A DNA stretch of 27,071 nucleotides from JBFWMG01 sp050251715 (GCA_050251715.1 JBFWMG010000046.1:1-27071); one strand, 5' to 3'; positions 1 through 8,691 are shown, counted from the first letter of the stretch. Numbers and translations: made by a program. The notes: generated by a model from the letters alone, not told the origin.

Positions 1-73
<73 letters not shown>

Positions 74-83
74 CTTTATTTTT

Positions 84-1334
84 TTATTCCATTTCGCCGG
101 GTTGGGAGACCGGGCGCACGCAACCGGCAAAGGCGACCAGTTGGAAGAGCTTTTTCGTCTGGGTGCTCACGATATGGAAGTAGCGGTCCTGGGGGATGTA
201 GGTGTAGGGCACGTCCTCGGTGCGGCGGAACAGGAAGTGCGCCAGGATCATGCGGTTCACGGCCTGGTGCCCCACGATCATGATGTTGTCCGCGTTGCCC
301 GACAGGTACAAGGCCTTTTTCACGCCCCGGTACACCCGGTCCTTGAGCGTGGCGTACCCCTCTCCGCCCGGATAGATGTAGTTGTACTTGTCCCCGGCGC
401 GGGCAGCGAACACATCGGGCATGATGTCGCGCACCTCGTCATAGGTCATGTCCTCGCACACCCCGGCGTCGATCTCGTCGAACTCGTCCAGCGCCATGGG
501 CATGCGGTCGGGCCGCCCTTCGAACAAGGGTTCGGCCATCTGCCAGGTGCGCCGCTTGGTGCTGATGAAGACATAGGGCAAATGGATGTTCTGGAAATGG
601 TCGGCCAACTGGCGGGCCTGGTTCTGCCCGCGCCGCGTCAGCGGCGAATCGCCGCCCAGGCGTTCCTCCAGGTTGTAATAGGTCTCGCCGTGGCGCACCA
701 GGAACAGGTTCTTCACCCAGTCCGACACGAGCATGTCGCGGATCTTGGCGTAATACGGCACCGTGCCGTCCACCCGTTCCTTGAGGATGCGGTTGTTGAG
801 CGAATCCACGGCGACGTAGCGTTCCTCGCTCTCGATGGGATCGGCGATGCGCTCGTAGTAGCCGATGCGCTGGCGGAAACTCCGCATGGCCTCGGCAGGG
901 GCAAGATGGGCGAATTCCGGCAGGCGCGCCTTGCGCGCGATGGACGCGGCCACCAGTTCCTCGTCGTCGTTGTGGCATTCCACGAACAGGATGGGGTGGT
1001 CGTTGCACAGTTCCTTGATCTTTTGCCGCCGAGCGCTGCGCACGTTGGTGGCGTCCAGGATGGCCACCTTGCCCGTGCCCGCCAGATAGTCGCGCGCCTC
1101 GTTCACGTTGATGAGCGCAATGACCTCGCGGGCCGCCACGGCCTCGACATTGTCGGGATCGTAGAAGCCCGCGTGGGAAGTGTCCTGGCGCAGCATCCTG
1201 CGCCGCACGTCGCCGTTGTTGAAGATGCGGACCGCGACGCAGTCCTTCTCAAGGGTCTCCTTGAGCTTGAGCGCTACCGTGGACTTGCCCCGAGCGGGCA
1301 ATCCGACCATGGCGATGTAAAGCTTGTCGTCCAT
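84..1334 (-). CDS. 6-phosphofructo-2-kinase / fructose-2,6-bisphosphatase family protein
   Basis: A 416-residue two-domain protein. The N-terminal half is a P-loop kinase of the 6PF2K family, with Walker A GLPARGKS near residue 11 and the phrase ATNVRSARRQKI. The C-terminal half is a histidine phosphatase, with the catalytic LVRHGETYYN, a partner GHQAVNR and the SPLTRRGQ segment. In eukaryotes this architecture makes and breaks the glycolytic regulator fructose-2,6-bisphosphate. Bacterial members exist but their substrate is less certain. ATG at 1334 is preferred over ATG at 1340 because GGAG lies 9 bases upstream of it but only 3 bases before the other. The stop is TAA at 84. A strong inverted repeat lies about 170 bases upstream. 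The protein is probably cytosolic. The family call is firm and the physiological reaction is inferred. Confidence 0.88.
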   Translation of the reverse strand: MDDKLYIAMVGLPARGKSTVALKLKETLEKDCVAVRIFNNGDVRRRMLRQDTSHAGFYDPDNVEAVAAREVIALINVNEARDYLAGTGKVAILDATNVRSARRQKIKELCNDHPILFVECHNDDEELVAASIARKARLPEFAHLAPAEAMRSFRQRIGYYERIADPIESEERYVAVDSLNNRILKERVDGTVPYYAKIRDMLVSDWVKNLFLVRHGETYYNLEERLGGDSPLTRRGQNQARQLADHFQNIHLPYVFISTKRRTWQMAEPLFEGRPDRMPMALDEFDEIDAGVCEDMTYDEVRDIMPDVFAARAGDKYNYIYPGGEGYATLKDRVYRGVKKALYLSGNADNIMIVGHQAVNRMILAHFLFRRTEDVPYTYIPQDRYFHIVSTQTKKLFQLVAFAGCVRPVSQPGEME

Positions 1335-1506
1335 ATGCATGCGCTCCGCGGTTCATGCGCCCCCTGCCCGGCACACGCGGGCCGCGCCCCACGCACGCCG
1401 CGCGGGAAACAGCCCCCGTGCGGCGAGTGGCGCCGCGAACAAACGGAAAAGGCGGGTGTGGTCCAGGGCGTCACAACCGTGAAAAGGTTGGGACACCCTT
1501 ATGCTT

Positions 1507-1539
1507 TGCCCTGAAACAATGGGACATTGTTCCAGGGCA
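1507..1539. promoter_or_regulatory. 14-bp inverted repeat (one mismatch, 5-nt loop)
   Basis: Arms TGCCCTGAAACAAT (1507-1520) and ATTGTTCCAGGGCA (1526-1539) pair except at one position, around GGGAC. It lies 26 bases past the stop of the small membrane-protein gene and about 170 bases upstream of the kinase/phosphatase gene, both on the minus strand. There is no U-tract on either side, so an operator or a non-canonical terminator are both possible. The rest of 1335-1565 shows only a weak CAACC/GGTTG hairpin near 1477-1491. Confidence 0.55.
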
Positions 1540-1565
1540 GCGTCATGTTTCACGACGGAGAGGCC

Positions 1566-1841
1566 CTAGGGCGCGTCAAGCCGCTCCATGAACCGGGCAT
1601 ACCGCGTTTCGTTCTTCCGCCAGACCCAGGCGCCCCAGGCATATCCCACCACGGCGAACAGGATGAAGCCGGTGGACATGTCCAGCACCCAGGCGGGCAC
1701 GGCAGCGGGGTCAAGGGAGCCGAGCGCGGCGCTGGTCACAAGCTCCATGCAGACGCCCACGAACAGGGCGCGCATCCACACATAGCGGTTGCGCCCCTTG
1801 GCCCGCACGGCCTCCCATTTTCCCGCCTCTTCCCTGTCCAT
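1566..1841 (-). CDS. Small two-helix membrane protein, unknown function
   Basis: A 91-residue protein that I do not recognise. It has a basic, charged N-terminus (about residues 1-22). Two hydrophobic stretches follow: about residues 23-44, beginning MRALFVGVCMELV, and about 54-74, including FILFAVVGYAWGAWVW. It ends in a charged tail. This suggests an inner-membrane hairpin with both ends on the same side. It starts 14 bases after the stop of the 165-residue gene upstream on the same strand, without a clear Shine-Dalgarno sequence, which suggests translational coupling. An inverted repeat follows its stop. It could be a conserved hypothetical of the Desulfovibrio group, and no specific role can be read from it. 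Confidence 0.7.
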   Translation of the reverse strand: MDREEAGKWEAVRAKGRNRYVWMRALFVGVCMELVTSAALGSLDPAAVPAWVLDMSTGFILFAVVGYAWGAWVWRKNETRYARFMERLDAP

Positions 1842-1855
1842 GCCGCGCCAGGGGC

Positions 1856-2353
1856 TTAGGCCTCGTCGTCCTGCACCAGGGGCTCGTGCTGCGCCAGGTC
1901 GTACAGGCCGTGCACGGCAAAGGGCAACGGATAGTTGGGCAGCGCGTCAAAACGGATCACGCCGATGGTCTTGCCCACGGGGAACGAGGACAGGGGTTTG
2001 AGTCCGAGCGGGATGGGCAGCACCATGGGACAGGCGGTGATGGCCGACACCTTGCCCTCGTAGCGCTCGCTCAAATAGGCCAGCAGCGTGTCCCGCTCCT
2101 CCTCGGTAAAGGCCTCCAAGAGAACGCGGCGGGTGGTGTCCATATCGCATTCGATGTCCGGATGCTGGGTATCCTCGATGAGCGTGTCCCAGCCCGCGGC
2201 CTCCATTTCGGCCATGTCCCCGGCGTCGGGTTCGGGCCGGAACAGGTGGACCTCCACGTCGCGGCGGCCCTTGAAGGTGCGGATAATCATGGAAAGAACA
2301 TGTATGCGCGCGATGGGCGCGGGGGTCTCCAGGGGAATGATCGTGATTTCCAT
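1856..2353 (-). CDS. Conserved-looking hypothetical cytoplasmic protein (165 aa)
   Basis: A 165-residue soluble protein with no signal peptide or membrane segment. ATG at 2353 is chosen because GGAGG ends 7 bases upstream. A TTG one codon earlier is a poorer start. The sequence is acidic in the middle, including FTEEERDTLLAYLSERYEGK, and ends in a proline- and glycine-rich portion (ACPMVLPIPLGLKPLSSFP) before a short acidic tail. I recognise no family. It is the first gene of a two-gene minus-strand unit with the small membrane protein. It is divergent from uvrB, the 191 bases between the two start codons holding both promoters. Confidence 0.7.
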   Translation of the reverse strand: MEITIIPLETPAPIARIHVLSMIIRTFKGRRDVEVHLFRPEPDAGDMAEMEAAGWDTLIEDTQHPDIECDMDTTRRVLLEAFTEEERDTLLAYLSERYEGKVSAITACPMVLPIPLGLKPLSSFPVGKTIGVIRFDALPNYPLPFAVHGLYDLAQHEPLVQDDEA

Positions 2354-2463
2354 CAAATGCCTCCGAAAAAGTGGTTCGCCACGGCCCGCTGGGCGTGGGC
2401 TCGGCGCGTGTCGTGTCGCGTCTTGCAGCGTATGACATAATCGTCCCGGTGTGAAGCGGGGAG

Positions 2464-2492
2464 TTTACCCCCGCGCGGCCTCGGGCTATGAT
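2464..2492 (+). promoter_or_regulatory. Candidate sigma-70 promoter for uvrB
   Basis: TTTACC (2464-2469) and TATGAT (2487-2492) are separated by exactly 17 bases and lie about 52 bases before the uvrB start. The hexamers match the consensus at four and five of six positions. No palindromic LexA-type operator was recognised nearby. Confidence 0.5.
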
Positions 2493-2544
2493 GCGCCGGT
2501 CGCCGCATTGGCGGCCATCCGCATGCAATCCCCAAGGATCCCCC

Positions 2545-4569
2545 ATGACAGCACCTTTTGTCCTAGAAAGCCCCTTTGAGCCCTGCGGCGACCAGCCCGA
2601 GGCCATTGACCAGATAACCGCCAACCTCGCCCTTGGCGTGCGGGACCAGGTGCTCTTGGGCGTCACCGGGTCGGGCAAGACCTTCACCATGGCCCACACC
2701 ATCGCCCGCACGGGCCGCCCGGCGCTCATCCTCGCGCCCAACAAGACCCTGGCCGCCCAGTTGTACAACGAGTTCAAGACCCTGTTCCCGCACAATGCCG
2801 TGGAATATTTCGTCAGCTATTACGACTACTACCAGCCGGAAGCGTATATCCCGCAGTCGGACACCTACATTGAAAAAGATTCCGCCATCAACGACAACAT
2901 CGACAAGCTGCGCCACGCGGCCACGCACGCCCTGCTCACCCGGCGCGACGTCATCATCGTGGCCTCGGTGTCCTGCATCTACGGCCTCGGCTCGCCGGAA
3001 TACTACGCCAAGATGGTCATCCCCATCGAGGCGGGCCAGACCATGCGCATGCAGGATCTGCTGGCGCGCCTGGTGGAGGTGCAGTACGAGCGCAACGACG
3101 TGGACTTCCATCGCGGCACCTTCCGCGTGCGCGGCGACGTGGTGGAAATCATCCCGGCCTACCACCACGAGCGCGCCCTGCGGCTCGACTTCTTTGGCGA
3201 CGAGATCGAATCCATCCATGAAATAGACCCGCTCACAGGCGAGGTGCTGGCAAGCGTGGGCAAGACCGTGATCTTTCCGGCCAGCCACTACGTCTCGGAC
3301 AAGGACAACCTGCACCGCGCCATGGCCGACATCCGCGAGGAACTGGCCGACCGCCTGCGCTGGTTCGAGGCGGAAAACATGCTCGTGGAGGCCCAACGCC
3401 TGGAGCAGCGCACCATGCTCGACATGGAGATGGTCGAAGAGTTGGGCTATTGCACGGGCATCGAAAACTACTCGCGCCACCTGGACGCCCGCAAGGAAGG
3501 AGAGCCGCCGGCCACGCTCATCGACTATTTTCCCAAGGATTTTTTGCTGTTCGTGGACGAATCGCACATCGCCATTCCCCAGGTGGGCGGCATGTCCAAC
3601 GGCGACCGCTCGCGCAAGAATACGCTGGTCAACTACGGTTTCCGGCTCCCCTCGGCCCTGGACAACCGCCCGTTGCGCTTCGATGAATTCCTGGGCCGCA
3701 TAGGCCAGACCATCTACGTGTCCGCCACGCCCGGCCCCTGGGAACTGGAACGGGCGCAAGGGCTGGTCGTGGAGCAGATCATCCGCCCCACCGGGCTGGT
3801 GGACCCCGCAGTGGAGGTGCGCCCCACCACCGGACAGGTGGACGACCTGCTGGCCGAGTGCAAGGCGCGCCAGGACCGGAACGAGCGCGTGCTGGTGACC
3901 ACCCTGACCAAGCGCATGGCCGAGGACTTGACCGAATACTGCGCCACCATGGGCGTGGCCGCGCGCTATCTGCACTCGGACATCGACACCCTGGAGCGCA
4001 TGGCCATCATCCGCTCCCTGCGGGCCGGGGAATTCGCCGTGCTGGTGGGCATCAACCTCCTGCGCGAGGGACTCGACATTCCCGAGGTCTCGCTGGTGGC
4101 CATCCTGGACGCGGACAAGGAGGGTTTTTTGCGTTCCACGGGCTCGCTCATCCAGACCTTTGGCCGCGCGGCGCGCAACGTGGCCGGGCGGGTCATCCTG
4201 TATGCGGACAAGATGACGCGGTCCATGGCGGCGGCCATGGAGGAAACCGCGCGCCGCAGGGAAAAACAGGCGGCGTACAACGAGGCCCACGGCATCACAC
4301 CCGTGAGCATTCGAAAAAATTTAGACAATGTCTTGGATTCCTTGTACACCGTGAGCAAAGGAACGCCTGGCAAACGGGGGGATGCGGCCTGTGAGGCCGC
4401 CGAAGCCGCCGACCCGAACCAGTTTGTGGAGCCAAAGGTCTTGGCCAAGGAAATCAAGCGCCTGGAGCGGGCCATGCGCGAGGCGGCCAAGGAACTGGAG
4501 TTCGAACGCGCCGCCGCATTGCGCGACCGCATCAAACCATTGCGAGAACGTCTGCTTGAGCTGGGGTAA
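2545..4569 (+). CDS. uvrB: UvrABC system protein B (excinuclease subunit, DNA repair helicase)
   Basis: A 674-residue protein of normal UvrB length. It is the damage-verification subunit of nucleotide excision repair: UvrA loads it on lesions and it then recruits UvrC. Visible motifs are Walker A GVTGSGKT (residues 39-46, Lys45), the damage-probing beta-hairpin segment YYDYYQPEAYIP near residues 92-103, VDESH (Asp338-Glu339), the helicase motif VGINLLREGLDIPEVS, the QTFGRAARN motif, and a C-terminal UVR coiled coil (about 630-665) that contacts UvrC. ATG at 2545 is chosen because AAGGA lies 6 bases upstream and homology begins there. An upstream in-frame ATG at 2488 overlaps the likely -10 box. 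It is followed by the K+ channel gene after only 3 bases. Confidence 0.98.
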   Translation: MTAPFVLESPFEPCGDQPEAIDQITANLALGVRDQVLLGVTGSGKTFTMAHTIARTGRPALILAPNKTLAAQLYNEFKTLFPHNAVEYFVSYYDYYQPEAYIPQSDTYIEKDSAINDNIDKLRHAATHALLTRRDVIIVASVSCIYGLGSPEYYAKMVIPIEAGQTMRMQDLLARLVEVQYERNDVDFHRGTFRVRGDVVEIIPAYHHERALRLDFFGDEIESIHEIDPLTGEVLASVGKTVIFPASHYVSDKDNLHRAMADIREELADRLRWFEAENMLVEAQRLEQRTMLDMEMVEELGYCTGIENYSRHLDARKEGEPPATLIDYFPKDFLLFVDESHIAIPQVGGMSNGDRSRKNTLVNYGFRLPSALDNRPLRFDEFLGRIGQTIYVSATPGPWELERAQGLVVEQIIRPTGLVDPAVEVRPTTGQVDDLLAECKARQDRNERVLVTTLTKRMAEDLTEYCATMGVAARYLHSDIDTLERMAIIRSLRAGEFAVLVGINLLREGLDIPEVSLVAILDADKEGFLRSTGSLIQTFGRAARNVAGRVILYADKMTRSMAAAMEETARRREKQAAYNEAHGITPVSIRKNLDNVLDSLYTVSKGTPGKRGDAACEAAEAADPNQFVEPKVLAKEIKRLERAMREAAKELEFERAAALRDRIKPLRERLLELG

Positions 4570-4572
4570 GCG

Positions 4573-5637
4573 ATGAACGCCTTTACAAAACTGCGTGTCG
4601 GCTACACGAAGATGGAGCAACGATACGGATCGCTCGGTCCGTTCACGTTCTCCCTCGTCACGCTGGTACTGCTCGTCTATCTTTCCATATTTGCCTACAT
4701 GACCATGGAAGGATGGACATTCTCGGAAAGCCTGTACCAGGTCATCATCACCCTTTCCACCGTTGGTTTCCAAGAAGTGCATACCATGTCGGATGGGGCG
4801 CGAACCTACACTATCTTTCTTATTATAGTGGGCGTCGGCAACTTCATGTTCATGGTCGCCTGCATGTCGCAGTTCCTGGTGGAATCAAATCTGCACAAGA
4901 TACTGGGGAGACGTAAAGTGCAAAAGAGCATCGACAAGCTGGAAGGCCACTACATCATCTGCGGCTATGGCCGCATCGGCGCCGTGGTGGTGGAAGAGCT
5001 GACGGCGGAAGGCCATGCCGTGGTGGTCATCGAAAACGACCAGGAGGCGAACGTGGACCTTGCCTCGAGCGGCACCCTGCACATCTCGGGCGACGCCACG
5101 TCGGACGAGATACTCATGGCCGCCGGGCTGCCCAGGGCCAAGGCGCTCATCGCGGCCCTGTCGCAGGATTCGGCCAACGTGTACGTGGTGCTGGCCGCGC
5201 GCCAGGTCAACCCCAACATGTACATCGTGGCCAGGGCGGGTTCCAAGGCGTCCATCCCGCGCCTGGAGCGCGCCGGCGCCAACCGCGTGGTCATGCCCTA
5301 CATGATCGGCGGCCTGCGCATGGCCCAGTCCGTGCTGCGCCCCACGGTCACCTCGTTCATGGAACTGGCCCAGCGCGGCAAGGTCGACCTCAGCCTCGAA
5401 GAATTCCGCATCTCCCCGAATTCCGAACTGGTGGGCAAGACCCTTGCCTCGTCGCAACTGCGCGCCCGCTTCAACGCCATTGTCATCACCATCAAGAAAA
5501 GTGACGGCGATATGGTCTTCAACCCGCCCCATGACTATGAAATCCAGGTCTACGACACCCTGCTCATCGTGGGCCAGGGCGACAACCTCAAATCGCTGAA
5601 CGACCTGGTCAAGGGAAAGAGCGGCACCGCCCAGTGA
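4573..5637 (+). CDS. Two-TM potassium channel with cytosolic RCK/TrkA domains
   Basis: A 354-residue protein. TM1 is about residues 23-44, with a pore helix and selectivity filter TLSTVGFQEVH (Thr63-Val-Gly-Phe), and TM2 is about 78-102. A RCK N domain follows, with the dinucleotide-binding GYGRIG (131-136) and Glu154 at the end of the second strand, and then a TrkA-C-like domain at about 265-345. This is the MthK/Kch-like layout of ligand-gated K+ channels in the inner membrane. The filter reads TVGFQE instead of the common TVGYGD, so strict K+ selectivity is not assured. The gene starts 3 bases after the uvrB stop and overlaps the next gene by 4 bases, so all three are probably co-transcribed. 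Confidence 0.9.
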   Translation: MNAFTKLRVGYTKMEQRYGSLGPFTFSLVTLVLLVYLSIFAYMTMEGWTFSESLYQVIITLSTVGFQEVHTMSDGARTYTIFLIIVGVGNFMFMVACMSQFLVESNLHKILGRRKVQKSIDKLEGHYIICGYGRIGAVVVEELTAEGHAVVVIENDQEANVDLASSGTLHISGDATSDEILMAAGLPRAKALIAALSQDSANVYVVLAARQVNPNMYIVARAGSKASIPRLERAGANRVVMPYMIGGLRMAQSVLRPTVTSFMELAQRGKVDLSLEEFRISPNSELVGKTLASSQLRARFNAIVITIKKSDGDMVFNPPHDYEIQVYDTLLIVGQGDNLKSLNDLVKGKSGTAQ

Positions 5638-7235
5638 CGACCGAGCCATCCGCCACCGCCTACATGCCCACCGGCCCGTTCAAGGAGCTGGATATCCTTG
5701 GCCTGGCCCAGGTGGTGGCGCACCTGCACGCCTATGCGGATTCGTTTCTCGTGGATGCGGACACGGCCATGCGCTATGCCGCGGCCATCGTGCGCCACAA
5801 GGCATGGCCGCAGTCGCCCGACGCCATGGCCGCGCTGGGCTGGTGCGTGGGCAAGGCGCTGGCCAGCGCGCCGCTCGACGTGCGCGTGCTCGACCTGGCC
5901 TGCCCGCTGACCCGCGACCCGGCCCTGGCCGCGCGCCGCGACCTGTTGGAAAAAATGCACGCGGACCGCACCATCTGGGATCTGTCCGGTTGCCTGTCCA
6001 GTCCGGCCATACGCGGCAAGAAGCGCGACATCTTCATGCGGCGGCTGGAACGCACGCCGGGCAACCTGCTGGTGGCCAACCAACTGCTCTCTCTGGACCA
6101 TCTGGACGGCGCGGCTCCGGACGCGTGGGCGGCCATGGTGCGCCCCCCCGAGGCGCTACGCCCGCTTTGGACACGGCGGCTCTTTGCCCACCACGCGGCC
6201 ATGCTGCGCTGCGGCGAGGCCATGGCGCTGTGGCCCCAGGTGGAGGCCGCCGGGCCTTCGGCGCACGAACTGAATCTGGCGGCGGAATGTTTTCGGATCC
6301 AGGGCGACACGGCCCGCGCCCTGGCCTGCTACCGCGCCTCGCTGGCCATGGACGCCTCGCAGCGGCCCGTGGCCCTGCGCGTGGCGGAACTGGAACGCCC
6401 CGGCCTGGCCGACGCGGCGCTGGTCCACCAGAAAAAGGTCTCCATCTGCCTGTACTCATGGAACAAGGCCGACATGCTGGCCCGCACCCTGGCCTCGCTG
6501 GCCGCCACGGACATCGGCCCGGCCAGCGTCACCGTGCTGCTGAACGGCTGCACGGACAACAGCCGGGCCGTGGTGGACGCGGCGCGGGAACGCTTTCCCG
6601 GCACGCCGTTCGAGATCATCGCCCTGCCTTGCAACGTGGGCGCTCCGGCGGCCCGCAACTGGCTCATCCACCGCGACGCCACCTGGGACGCGGACTACAT
6701 CGCCTTTCTGGATGACGACGTGACCCTGCCGCCGGACTGGCTGGCGCACCTGCTCACCGAGGCCGAGGCGCGGCCCAACACGGCGGTGGTGGGCTGCAAG
6801 ATCCTGTTCGAGGGCGCGCCGCCCATGATCCAATACCTCTACCGCCGCTTCACCACGCTCGAACCGCGCGTGATAAAGCTGTCCGACCCCGTTCCCGTGG
6901 CCCTGTACGACAACGGGCTGTACGACGTGGCGCGCGACACGGTGAACGTCATGGGCTGCTGCCACCTGCTGCGCACGGCGCACCTGCGGGCCGCGCCCCT
7001 CTTTGACCTGCGTTTTTCGCCGTCCCAGATCGACGACATCGCCCATGACGTGGAACTGCGGCTGGCGGGATATGACGTGACCTATTGCGGCCGGGTGGCC
7101 TGCGTGCACCACCAGGCCTCGGGCGCCTCCTTCGCGTCCCGGGTGTCCGACGCGCAACTGGGCAACATCCTGGGCAACGACATCAAATTCTTCTACAAAT
7201 TCGCGGGCAAGCTGGACGCGTTGCGCGCCCTGTAA
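5634..7235 (+). CDS. Glycosyltransferase family 2 protein with helical N-terminal region
   Basis: A 533-residue protein. The GTG start (5634) overlaps the TGA of the channel gene; an internal ATG at 5664 is an alternative. Residues 1 to about 260 are alanine/leucine-rich and helical, and look like degenerate TPR-type repeats (for example AAECFRIQGDTARALACYRASL). From about residue 267 a GT-A glycosyltransferase domain begins with VSICLYSWNKADMLARTL. It has LNGCTDNS, the NVGAPAARN motif and the metal-binding FLDDDVTLP near 360. It probably transfers a sugar to a surface polysaccharide or protein, but donor and acceptor cannot be read from sequence. It has no transmembrane segment. It converges on modB with 27 bases between the stops. 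Confidence 0.85.
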   Translation: MTTEPSATAYMPTGPFKELDILGLAQVVAHLHAYADSFLVDADTAMRYAAAIVRHKAWPQSPDAMAALGWCVGKALASAPLDVRVLDLACPLTRDPALAARRDLLEKMHADRTIWDLSGCLSSPAIRGKKRDIFMRRLERTPGNLLVANQLLSLDHLDGAAPDAWAAMVRPPEALRPLWTRRLFAHHAAMLRCGEAMALWPQVEAAGPSAHELNLAAECFRIQGDTARALACYRASLAMDASQRPVALRVAELERPGLADAALVHQKKVSICLYSWNKADMLARTLASLAATDIGPASVTVLLNGCTDNSRAVVDAARERFPGTPFEIIALPCNVGAPAARNWLIHRDATWDADYIAFLDDDVTLPPDWLAHLLTEAEARPNTAVVGCKILFEGAPPMIQYLYRRFTTLEPRVIKLSDPVPVALYDNGLYDVARDTVNVMGCCHLLRTAHLRAAPLFDLRFSPSQIDDIAHDVELRLAGYDVTYCGRVACVHHQASGASFASRVSDAQLGNILGNDIKFFYKFAGKLDALRAL

Positions 7236-7262
7236 TCCCCTTCCCCCGCGCCCCGCGCGGTC

Positions 7263-7925
7263 CTATTCCCGTGCGATCCACCGCATCAGCCCCAGAATGG
7301 CCAGGGACGCCGCGCCCAGGATGGCGGCCAGCACCATGGCCTGGTGGAACTCGCCCGTGAACACGGCGTTGTAGATTTCCAGGGACACGGTGTTGGTGCG
7401 GCCCACGATGTTGCCGCCAAGCATGAGGGTGATGCCCACCTCGCCCAGGGTGCGGGCCAGGGCCAGGAACAACCCGACCACGATGCTCTTGCGGATGGAC
7501 GGCAATGTCACGCGCACAAAGGTGACCGGCGCGGACTTGCCGAGCACGGCCGACACCTCCATGAGCCGCAACGTGTCGCTGCGGATCGCGGCCTGCACGG
7601 TCTTGACCACCAGGGGCAGCCCGGCCACGAACGCGGCCAGCAGCACGCCCCAGAAGCTGAAGATGATCTCCACGCCGCACACGCTCTTGAGCGCCCGGCC
7701 CAGCACGCCGTCGCGCCCCAGCAGCACGAGCAGCAAGAATCCCGTGGCGATGGGCGGGAACACCAACGGCAGCGTGACCACAAAATCCAGAACCACGGCC
7801 AGAGGGGTGCGCCATCGGCCCAGCACATAGCCAAGCCCCACCCCGACCGTCAAAAACAGCGGCAGCGTGGCCGCAGCCACCTTGGCGGACAGGATGAGGG
7901 GGCCGGCAATGGCCGCGTCAAACAC
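7263..7925 (-). CDS. modB: Molybdate/tungstate-type ABC transporter permease (ModB family)
   Basis: A 220-residue inner-membrane permease with about five hydrophobic helices. The cytoplasmic coupling-loop signature LARTLGEVGITLMLGGNI closely matches ModB proteins (ARALGEFGATLM in the family). PLVFPPIATGFLLL near residues 53-66 and the closing GRTNTVSLEIYN are also typical. The start is GTG at 7925, with GGAG 8-9 bases upstream, 15 bases after the modA stop. It is the last gene of a hydrolase-modC-modA-modB unit. Molybdate, tungstate or a related oxyanion is the expected substrate, and the sequence alone does not say which. Confidence 0.88.
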   Translation of the reverse strand: MFDAAIAGPLILSAKVAAATLPLFLTVGVGLGYVLGRWRTPLAVVLDFVVTLPLVFPPIATGFLLLVLLGRDGVLGRALKSVCGVEIIFSFWGVLLAAFVAGLPLVVKTVQAAIRSDTLRLMEVSAVLGKSAPVTFVRVTLPSIRKSIVVGLFLALARTLGEVGITLMLGGNIVGRTNTVSLEIYNAVFTGEFHQAMVLAAILGAASLAILGLMRWIARE

Positions 7926-7940
7926 CCAGCGGACTCCGGA

Positions 7941-8690
7941 TCACAGGCCGTGCTTGCGCGCGATGCCCTGGGCCTCGGGCGTACTCAAAAAGGCGGCGAA
8001 CCGCTTCAGGCTGTCGGCATGGGGCGCGGCGGCCAGGCTGCCCGCCACGATGGAGATGGGGGCGTAGTCCTTCCCGTCCACCAGCAGCGTGCCACCCACC
8101 GCGTCGCTCATGCCCAGGGCGTCGGTCAGGTTGATGAATCCGGCGTCCACCTCGCGGCTGAGCACGTAGGCGCTGACCTGCGGCACGGTGCCCACCACCA
8201 GCAGCTTGTCCCGCACCGAGTCATACAGGCCGGTATTGCGCAGGTATTCGTCCGCCGCCCGGCCATAGATCGCCTTTTTCGGGTCCGGCATGGCCACGCG
8301 GGTGATGGCGGCATGCGCGATATCCGCCGGGGACTTCAGGTCCACGCCCTTGGCAAAGGCCAGCACCAGCTTGCCGCGCCCTATCTCATGCATGGCGTCA
8401 AAGGCCAGTTCCGACTTGTCCAGAAAACGCCTGTCCCCGATCACGCAATCCACCAGGCCGCTGTTCCTGGCCTGGGCCACGGTCTGGCCCATGTTGCCGT
8501 ACAACTGCTCCACCGTTATGCCGGTACGGGTCGTGAACGCGGCGGCCAGCTCCATGACCAGCTTCTTGTAGCCCGCGCCCGAGGCCACGGTGACCGCATC
8601 GGCGGCGTGCGCCGGGCAAAGCGCGCAGGGCATGACGCCGGACAACAGAAACAGGCACGCCAGAACAAGGGGCGCTATGCGGTTGCGCAT
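7941..8690 (-). CDS. modA: Periplasmic molybdate/tungstate-type substrate-binding protein (ModA-like)
   Basis: A 249-residue exported protein. The signal peptide covers residues 1-29, with a basic start, the hydrophobic LVLACLFLLSGV and an AHA-AD cleavage site. The mature part begins VTVASGAGYKKLVMELAAAF, the usual position of the oxyanion-binding Ser/Ala loop. It continues through ITVEQLYGNMGQ and IYGRAADEYLRNTGLYDSV to the C-terminal FAAFLSTPEAQGIARKHGL, as in the SBP_bac_11/ModA family. ATG at 8690 has AAAGGAG at optimal distance, and longer in-frame starts would run into modC. The gene begins one base after the modC stop. A GNMGQ segment stands where many ModA proteins have GSS, so the anion specificity is open. 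Confidence 0.85.
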   Translation of the reverse strand: MRNRIAPLVLACLFLLSGVMPCALCPAHAADAVTVASGAGYKKLVMELAAAFTTRTGITVEQLYGNMGQTVAQARNSGLVDCVIGDRRFLDKSELAFDAMHEIGRGKLVLAFAKGVDLKSPADIAHAAITRVAMPDPKKAIYGRAADEYLRNTGLYDSVRDKLLVVGTVPQVSAYVLSREVDAGFINLTDALGMSDAVGGTLLVDGKDYAPISIVAGSLAAAPHADSLKRFAAFLSTPEAQGIARKHGL

Positions 8691-8691
8691 G

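Noticed and set aside
1483..1508. A sigma-54-like GG-N10-GC sequence on the plus strand
   Set aside because: Only the GG and GC dinucleotides and an adjacent T fit the consensus, and no plus-strand gene follows.
2563..4290. A 575-codon minus-strand open frame
   Set aside because: It is antisense to uvrB, with low-complexity His/Gly-rich translation.
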